Source: an uncultured Clostridia bacterium (GTDB lineage Bacteria > Bacillota_A > Clostridia > TANB77 > CAG-508). From it: a stretch of DNA of 28,086 bases. The stretch lies in the NCBI GenBank assembly GCA_944393295.1, contig CALXZR010000094.1, positions 1-28,086 on the forward strand, in the 5' to 3' direction. Within the stretch, counting starts at the first letter, position 1, and every line of letters begins with the position of its first letter. The notes under the pieces are model-generated. The model saw nothing but the letters and a program-made list of their open reading frames with translations. It ran no database searches and was not told where the DNA came from. This document shows, in pieces, positions 23,846-28,086 of the stretch. A program made the translations under genes and the position numbers.

Positions 23846-25963
23846 ATGAAGGTTATTAAAAGAGATGGAAGAAAAGTTGAATATGATAGTGATAAAATTG
23901 TAATAGCAATAAGCGGAGCTAATAAGGAAGTTGGAGGAAAGGATAAAATATCAAGAGCAGATATTGCTTTTATTACAAAATATATTGAAAATTTAGGAAA
24001 AACAACAATATCAGTAGAAGATATACAAGATATTATAGAACGAAAGTTAATGGAATTTGGTAAATTTACATTAGCTAAAAAATATATTTTATATAGAGAA
24101 AAACATGCAATGATTCGTAAATCAAATACAACAGACGAGAGTATATTAAGCTTAGTTAGAAACTCAAATAAAGACACAATGGAAGAAAATAGTAATAAAA
24201 ATGCTTTCTTAGCTGCTACACAAAGAGATTTAATTGCAGGAGAAGTTTCAAAAGATATTACAGATCGTTTAATTTTACCAGAAAGAATTGTAAAAGCTCA
24301 TAATGATGGTGTTTTACATTTTCATGATAAAGATTATTTTATTCAACCTATTCACAATTGTTGCTTAGTAAATATTGGAGATATGCTAGATAATGGAACA
24401 GTTATGAATGGTAAAATGATAGAAAGTCCAAAGAGCTTTCAGGTAGCATGTACAGTTACAACACAAATTATTGCAGCAGTTGCAAGTAATCAATATGGTG
24501 GACAATCTATAGATATTAGGCATTTAGGAAAATATTTGAGAGTAACTTACAATAAAGCTTATAATCATTATTTAAAAATGGGATATGGAGAAAAAGAAGC
24601 AGAAGTTTTAGCAAAAGATAAAAGACAAGAAGAGTTAAAATCAGGAGTTCAAACAATTCAATATCAAATAAATACTCTAATGACAACAAATGGTCAAAGT
24701 CCGTTTGTAACATTATTTATGTTCTTAGATGAAAAGAGTGAATATATCGAAGAAATAGCCTTAATAATAGAAGAAATATTAAAGCAAAGAATACAAGGAA
24801 TAAAAAATGATGCAGGTGTTTATATAACTCCAGCCTTTCCAAAATTAGTATATGTATTAGATGAGAACAATTGCTTAAAAGGCGGAAAGTACGATTATTT
24901 AACAAAACTTGCTGTTAAATGTTCTGCAAAAAGAATGTATCCAGATTATATTTCTGCTAAAAAAATGCGTGAAAATTATGAAGGAAATGTATTTAGTCCA
25001 ATGGGATGCAGAAGTTTCTTAAGTCCTTGGAAAGATGAAAATGGAAATTATAAATTTGAAGGAAGATTTAATCAAGGAGTTGTAAGTATTAACCTTCCAC
25101 AAATTGGTATTATTGCAAATGGAGATGAAGAAAAATTCTGGAAATTATTTGATCAAAGATTAGAATTGTGCAAAGAAGCTCTAATGTGCAGACATAATGC
25201 CTTGCTTGGTACTAGATCAGATGTAAGTCCAATTCATTGGCAATATGGAGCAATAGCAAGATTAAAGAAGGGTGAGACAATAGATAAATTATTATTTGGA
25301 GGATATTCTTCTATATCTTTAGGTTATATTGGTCTATATGAAGTAACAAAATTAATGAAAGGTGTTTCTCATACGGCACCAGAAGGTGAAGAATTTGCAC
25401 TAAGAGTTATGAAACATTTAAGAGAAAAAACAGAAGAATGGAAGAAGGAAACAAATATAGGGTTTGCACTTTATGGTACACCTGCTGAATCTTTATGCTA
25501 TCGTTTTGCAAGAGTTGATAAAGAAAGATTTGGAGATATTGAAGACATTACTGATAAAGGATATTATACAAATTCATACCATGTAGATGTTAGAGAAAAA
25601 ATTAATGCTTTTGATAAATTAAAGTTTGAAAGTCAATTTCAACCAATATCAAGTGGTGGAGCAATTTCTTATATAGAAATACCTAATATGAAAAATAATA
25701 TCACTGCATTAGAAACAGTTGTAAAATTTATTTATGACAATATACAATATGCAGAATTTAATACTAAATCAGATTACTGTCACATTTGTGGCTTCGATGG
25801 AGAAATTATTATCAATGATAATAATGAATGGGAATGTCCACAATGCGGTAATAAAGACCACGGCAAAATGAATGTAACAAGAAGAACATGTGGATACTTA
25901 GGAGAAAACTTCTGGAATGTAGGAAAAACAAAAGAAATTAAATCAAGAGTACTACACTTATAA
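23846..25963 (+). CDS. nrdD: Anaerobic (class III) ribonucleoside-triphosphate reductase
   Basis: NrdD reduces ribonucleoside triphosphates to deoxyribonucleotides without oxygen, using a glycyl radical installed by NrdG. The 705-residue product begins with an ATP-cone regulatory domain (MKVIKRDGRKVEYDSDKI, about residues 1-90). Family motifs include HFHDKDYF, the HNCCLVN and GGQSIDIRHL segments and MGCRSFLSPW in the catalytic barrel. The C-terminus has four zinc-binding cysteines (645, 648, 664, 667) and the radical loop RRTCGYLG, with Gly683 the expected radical site. The ATG at 23846 has GGGGG 8 nt upstream; an in-frame TTG at 23831 overlaps that site and is rejected. Its presence marks an anaerobic lifestyle. 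nrdG follows after 109 bp containing a hairpin terminator. Confidence 0.97.
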   Translation: MKVIKRDGRKVEYDSDKIVIAISGANKEVGGKDKISRADIAFITKYIENLGKTTISVEDIQDIIERKLMEFGKFTLAKKYILYREKHAMIRKSNTTDESILSLVRNSNKDTMEENSNKNAFLAATQRDLIAGEVSKDITDRLILPERIVKAHNDGVLHFHDKDYFIQPIHNCCLVNIGDMLDNGTVMNGKMIESPKSFQVACTVTTQIIAAVASNQYGGQSIDIRHLGKYLRVTYNKAYNHYLKMGYGEKEAEVLAKDKRQEELKSGVQTIQYQINTLMTTNGQSPFVTLFMFLDEKSEYIEEIALIIEEILKQRIQGIKNDAGVYITPAFPKLVYVLDENNCLKGGKYDYLTKLAVKCSAKRMYPDYISAKKMRENYEGNVFSPMGCRSFLSPWKDENGNYKFEGRFNQGVVSINLPQIGIIANGDEEKFWKLFDQRLELCKEALMCRHNALLGTRSDVSPIHWQYGAIARLKKGETIDKLLFGGYSSISLGYIGLYEVTKLMKGVSHTAPEGEEFALRVMKHLREKTEEWKKETNIGFALYGTPAESLCYRFARVDKERFGDIEDITDKGYYTNSYHVDVREKINAFDKLKFESQFQPISSGGAISYIEIPNMKNNITALETVVKFIYDNIQYAEFNTKSDYCHICGFDGEIIINDNNEWECPQCGNKDHGKMNVTRRTCGYLGENFWNVGKTKEIKSRVLHL

Positions 25964-25995
25964 AAAATACAAAAGATACTAATTAACTACCCAAC

Positions 25996-26043
25996 AAAAT
26001 AAGTCGTTTGTAAATTATTATTTAAAAACAAACGACTTATTTT
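25996..26043 (+). terminator. Long hairpin between nrdD and nrdG
   Basis: AAAATAAGTCGTTTGT at 25996-26011 pairs perfectly over 16 bp with ACAAACGACTTATTTT at 26028-26043. The T tract is short and broken, and no promoter is evident before nrdG, so it may attenuate transcription or protect nrdD mRNA instead of stopping all transcription. Confidence 0.8.
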
Positions 26044-26072
26044 ATAAAATACAATATTTTAAGGAGAAATAT

Positions 26073-26783
26073 ATGAATTACGCAGATATAAAAGATATAG
26101 ACATACAAGATGGACAAGGTATTAGAACTTCTTTATATGTAAGTGGTTGTCATTTTCATTGCAAGGAATGTCACAACAAAGAAGCTTGGGACTTTAATTA
26201 TGGAAAAAAATTTGATAATGATGCAAAGGAGAGGATATTTAAAAATTTAGAAAAAAATTACATTGAAGGTTTATCTTTACTTGGAGGAGAACCATTAGAA
26301 AAAGTTAATCAACAGGCTTTAGCCCCATTTATAAAGGAAGTAAAAGAAAAATTTCCAAACAAAAGTATTTGGTGCTGGACAGGATATGATTTTGAAAAAG
26401 ATATTTTAAATGATATGTATCAAAAATATGATTATACAAGAGAACTATTAAAATATATAGATATTATTGTTGATGGTCAGTTTGAGATAGAAAAGCATCT
26501 TGTAGATTTAAAATTTAGAGGTTCTTACAATCAAAGAAAAATAGATGTACAAGAGAGTATAAAACAAAATAAATTAATAAGATTACCTTTTGGAGATGAG
26601 GATAGATATGAAGAAATAGATAATTCAAATATCTATAAAGAAATTACTGATAGCAAAGAAAATAATACTGTAATAACATTTGTACCAAATTTTACAGAAG
26701 AGCAAACTTTTGAAGAACATATATTTAATCCGACTATCGCAGCTAAAACAAACGATTTAAGTAAAATAAAAGAAAATACATAA
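26073..26783 (+). CDS. nrdG: Anaerobic ribonucleotide reductase activating protein
   Basis: NrdG is a radical-SAM enzyme that generates the glycyl radical on NrdD. The 236-residue product has GQGIRTSLYVSGC at residues 14-26 and the iron-sulfur motif CHFHCKEC (Cys26, Cys30, Cys33), a radical-SAM GGEP at 71-74, and FRGSYNQR at 148-155. Typical NrdG proteins end shortly after this last motif at about 155-180 residues; here roughly 67 extra residues (about 170-236), polar and Glu/Asn-rich, form a C-terminal extension I do not recognise. The ATG has AAGGAG 7 nt upstream. It is probably cotranscribed with nrdD through an incompletely effective hairpin. Confidence 0.94.
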   Translation: MNYADIKDIDIQDGQGIRTSLYVSGCHFHCKECHNKEAWDFNYGKKFDNDAKERIFKNLEKNYIEGLSLLGGEPLEKVNQQALAPFIKEVKEKFPNKSIWCWTGYDFEKDILNDMYQKYDYTRELLKYIDIIVDGQFEIEKHLVDLKFRGSYNQRKIDVQESIKQNKLIRLPFGDEDRYEEIDNSNIYKEITDSKENNTVITFVPNFTEEQTFEEHIFNPTIAAKTNDLSKIKENT

Positions 26784-26829
26784 TATTATAAATGTAATAA
26801 AAAAGAAAATAATATAAATGGGGGTTTTT

Positions 26830-27777
26830 ATGGAAAATATAAAAATTTTTTCTTGCAGTGAATCAGCAGACAAATTTACAAAAGAGGTTTGTGATTATCT
26901 TAAATTAGAACCAGGAGAGTTAGTAAGAATGAAGTTTAAAAATGATAATAACTTTGTTCAGATAAAAGAGACAGTAAGAGAAAAAGATGTTTTTTTAATA
27001 CAAACTACTACTCCACCAGTAAACGAAAGAATAATGGAGCTTTTAATTACTATAGATGCAGTAAAAAGAGCTTCAGCAAGAAGAATAACGGTTGTTTTAC
27101 CATATTACATTTATTCTAGATCTGATAAGAAAGATCAACCACGTATACCTGTTACAGCAAAATTATTTGCTCAATTAATTGAAGCTGCAGGAGCTAATAG
27201 AGTTCTTACTTGTGATTTGCATAATCCGGCAATATCTGCTTACTTTAATATAAATTGTGATGTACTTACAGGAAAATCTTTATTAGAAAAATATTTTGAT
27301 TTAAAAGAAATAGATAATAAAGTTGTTGTTGCAACAGATGCAGGTAGTTCAAAAAAGGCATATAAATATGCAGAGCATTTTGGATGCCCAATAGCTCTAA
27401 TAGACAAAAGAAGAGCTGGAAATGATGATAAAGCTATTGCAACCAGTGTTATAGGAGATATAAAAGGTAAAAACGCTTTAATTTTTGATGACGAAGTAAG
27501 TACAGCAGGTTCTATTTTGGAAACTGTAGAAGTTATTCAAAAATTTGGTGCAAAAGATATATATGTAGGTTGCACACATGGTGTCTTATGTGGTCCAGCT
27601 ATTGAAAGAATAAAAAAATCAGCTATTAAAGAATTAGTTATGACAAATACAATTCCTCTTGAAAAAGAAAAACAAATAGATAAAATAGTTGTAGTTTCAA
27701 TTTCAGAGCTTTTTGGCGAAGCTATTCGCAAAATTAATGAAGCAACATCTATAGGAGAATTATTTGAGCCAAACTAA
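26830..27777 (+). CDS. prs: Ribose-phosphate pyrophosphokinase (PRPP synthetase), divergent
   Basis: The family transfers pyrophosphate from ATP to ribose-5-phosphate, making PRPP for purine, pyrimidine, histidine and tryptophan synthesis. The 315-residue product shows YIYSRSDKK and IPVTAKL at about residues 93-112, CDLHNP at 128-133, a loop DAGSSKKA at 170-177, DKRR at 192-195 and the PRPP-binding loop FDDEVSTAGS at 219-228. Several positions differ from the common bacterial enzyme, which has YARQDRK, a glycine-rich pyrophosphate loop, and VDDMIDTAGT; notably the second loop aspartate is Ser224. Activity is probable but less certain than for a standard Prs. The ATG at 26830 has GGGGG 5 nt upstream; an in-frame ATG at 26818 overlaps that site. 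No clear terminator separates it from rpsU. Confidence 0.88.
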   Translation: MENIKIFSCSESADKFTKEVCDYLKLEPGELVRMKFKNDNNFVQIKETVREKDVFLIQTTTPPVNERIMELLITIDAVKRASARRITVVLPYYIYSRSDKKDQPRIPVTAKLFAQLIEAAGANRVLTCDLHNPAISAYFNINCDVLTGKSLLEKYFDLKEIDNKVVVATDAGSSKKAYKYAEHFGCPIALIDKRRAGNDDKAIATSVIGDIKGKNALIFDDEVSTAGSILETVEVIQKFGAKDIYVGCTHGVLCGPAIERIKKSAIKELVMTNTIPLEKEKQIDKIVVVSISELFGEAIRKINEATSIGELFEPN

Positions 27778-27836
27778 AAACTATTTATATAATCGTCAAA
27801 TTGTTGCAAATTATTGAATTTAAAGCAAAATTAGTA

Positions 27837-27866
27837 TTGACAAGTATGCAAAAAATAATGTATAAT
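27837..27866 (+). promoter_or_regulatory. Promoter for rpsU
   Basis: Perfect TTGACA at 27837-27842 and perfect TATAAT at 27861-27866 with an 18-nt spacer, giving a leader of about 70 nt. This is the best consensus match in the window, as expected for a ribosomal protein gene. Confidence 0.9.
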
Positions 27867-27945
27867 AGGTAACAGTTAAGAAGTCTAAAGGATTATTACA
27901 TAAATCCCACAAAATGGTTTTTGAGCTTCGGAAGGAGGGGAAATA

Positions 27946-28086
27946 ATGTCAGAGGTTAAAGTAAATAATGGTAATATAGAAGATGCATTAAAAAGATTTA
28001 AAAGACAATGTGCTAGAAATGGCGTATTACAAGAAGTAAGAAAAAGAGAACATTATGAAAAACCAAGTGTAAAAAGAAAGAAAAAA
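27946..28086 (+). CDS. rpsU: 30S ribosomal protein S21, 3' end outside the window
   Basis: S21 is a small basic protein of the 30S platform that aids recognition of mRNA by the 3' end of 16S rRNA. The visible 47 codons read [18 protein letters not shown], then [17 protein letters not shown] and [12 protein letters not shown]. This matches the S21 pattern of an N-terminal strand, the ALKRFKR helix, and a basic arginine/lysine-rich second helix. S21 is usually about 57-60 residues, so roughly the last ten are missing. A strong GGAGGGG ribosome-binding site precedes the ATG. Confidence 0.96.
   Translation, partial: MSEVKVNNGNIEDALKRFKRQCARNGVLQEVRKREHYEKPSVKRKKK

Noticed and set aside
1..28086. 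Reassigned TGA codon suggested by absence of TGA stops
   Set aside because: No TGA occurs inside any conserved gene and tryptophan is encoded by TGG; 0 of 19 TGA stops is compatible with strong AT bias towards TAA.

Overview
The window is about 28 kb of very AT-rich DNA (roughly 30% GC by eye) from a low-GC Gram-positive bacterium, most likely an anaerobic member of the Clostridia or a close relative. The evidence is the gdpP-rplI-dnaB and tilS-ftsH gene orders, the class III (oxygen-sensitive) ribonucleotide reductase pair nrdD/nrdG, purine-rich Shine-Dalgarno sites, and many U-tailed intrinsic terminators. All 19 visible stop codons are TAA (17) or TAG (2), with none TGA. Almost everything is chromosomal housekeeping. 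I see no insertion sequence, prophage, CRISPR array, tRNA or rRNA gene. Species cannot be fixed from this sequence alone.

Layout. 1-258: a gene-free leader with several possible RNA hairpins. 259-4508 (+): dprA, a pyrophosphatase-like DHH protein that has lost metal ligands, yraN, an exonuclease III-type AP endonuclease and an AI-2E-family membrane protein, ending in a bidirectional terminator. 4562-5158 (-): a small membrane-anchored protein of unknown function. 5159-5645: a divergent control region and a long structured rpoB leader with a possible 10-codon leader peptide. 5646-13083 (+): rpoB and rpoC with a hairpin-rich spacer and no rplJ/rplL in front. 13225-13884: a membrane-anchored protein with two bacterial Ig-like domains. 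13975-15357: a divergent RelA/SpoT-fold protein. 15424-19286: gdpP, rplI, dnaB. 19378-22379: tilS and ftsH. 22524-23477: an orphan HlyD/MacA-type adaptor behind four TTAAGT direct repeats spaced exactly 11 bp. 23846-26783: nrdD and nrdG. 26830-27777: a divergent PRPP synthetase. 27946-28086: rpsU, cut by the window end.

How the genes fit together. The window covers transcription (rpoBC), replication and repair (dnaB, xth, dprA, nrdDG), translation (rplI, rpsU, tilS), nucleotide metabolism (prs, nrdDG), nucleotide second messengers (RelA-like protein and GdpP) and membrane quality control (ftsH). The strongest leads are the RelA/SpoT-fold protein beside gdpP, since ppGpp is known to inhibit GdpP-type phosphodiesterases; the pyrophosphatase-like protein with substituted metal ligands; the four-box promoter of the adaptor gene; and the long rpoB leader. 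Several starts were set by ribosome-binding sites instead of the longest reading frame (tilS, ftsH, nrdD, prs, the minus-strand gene).
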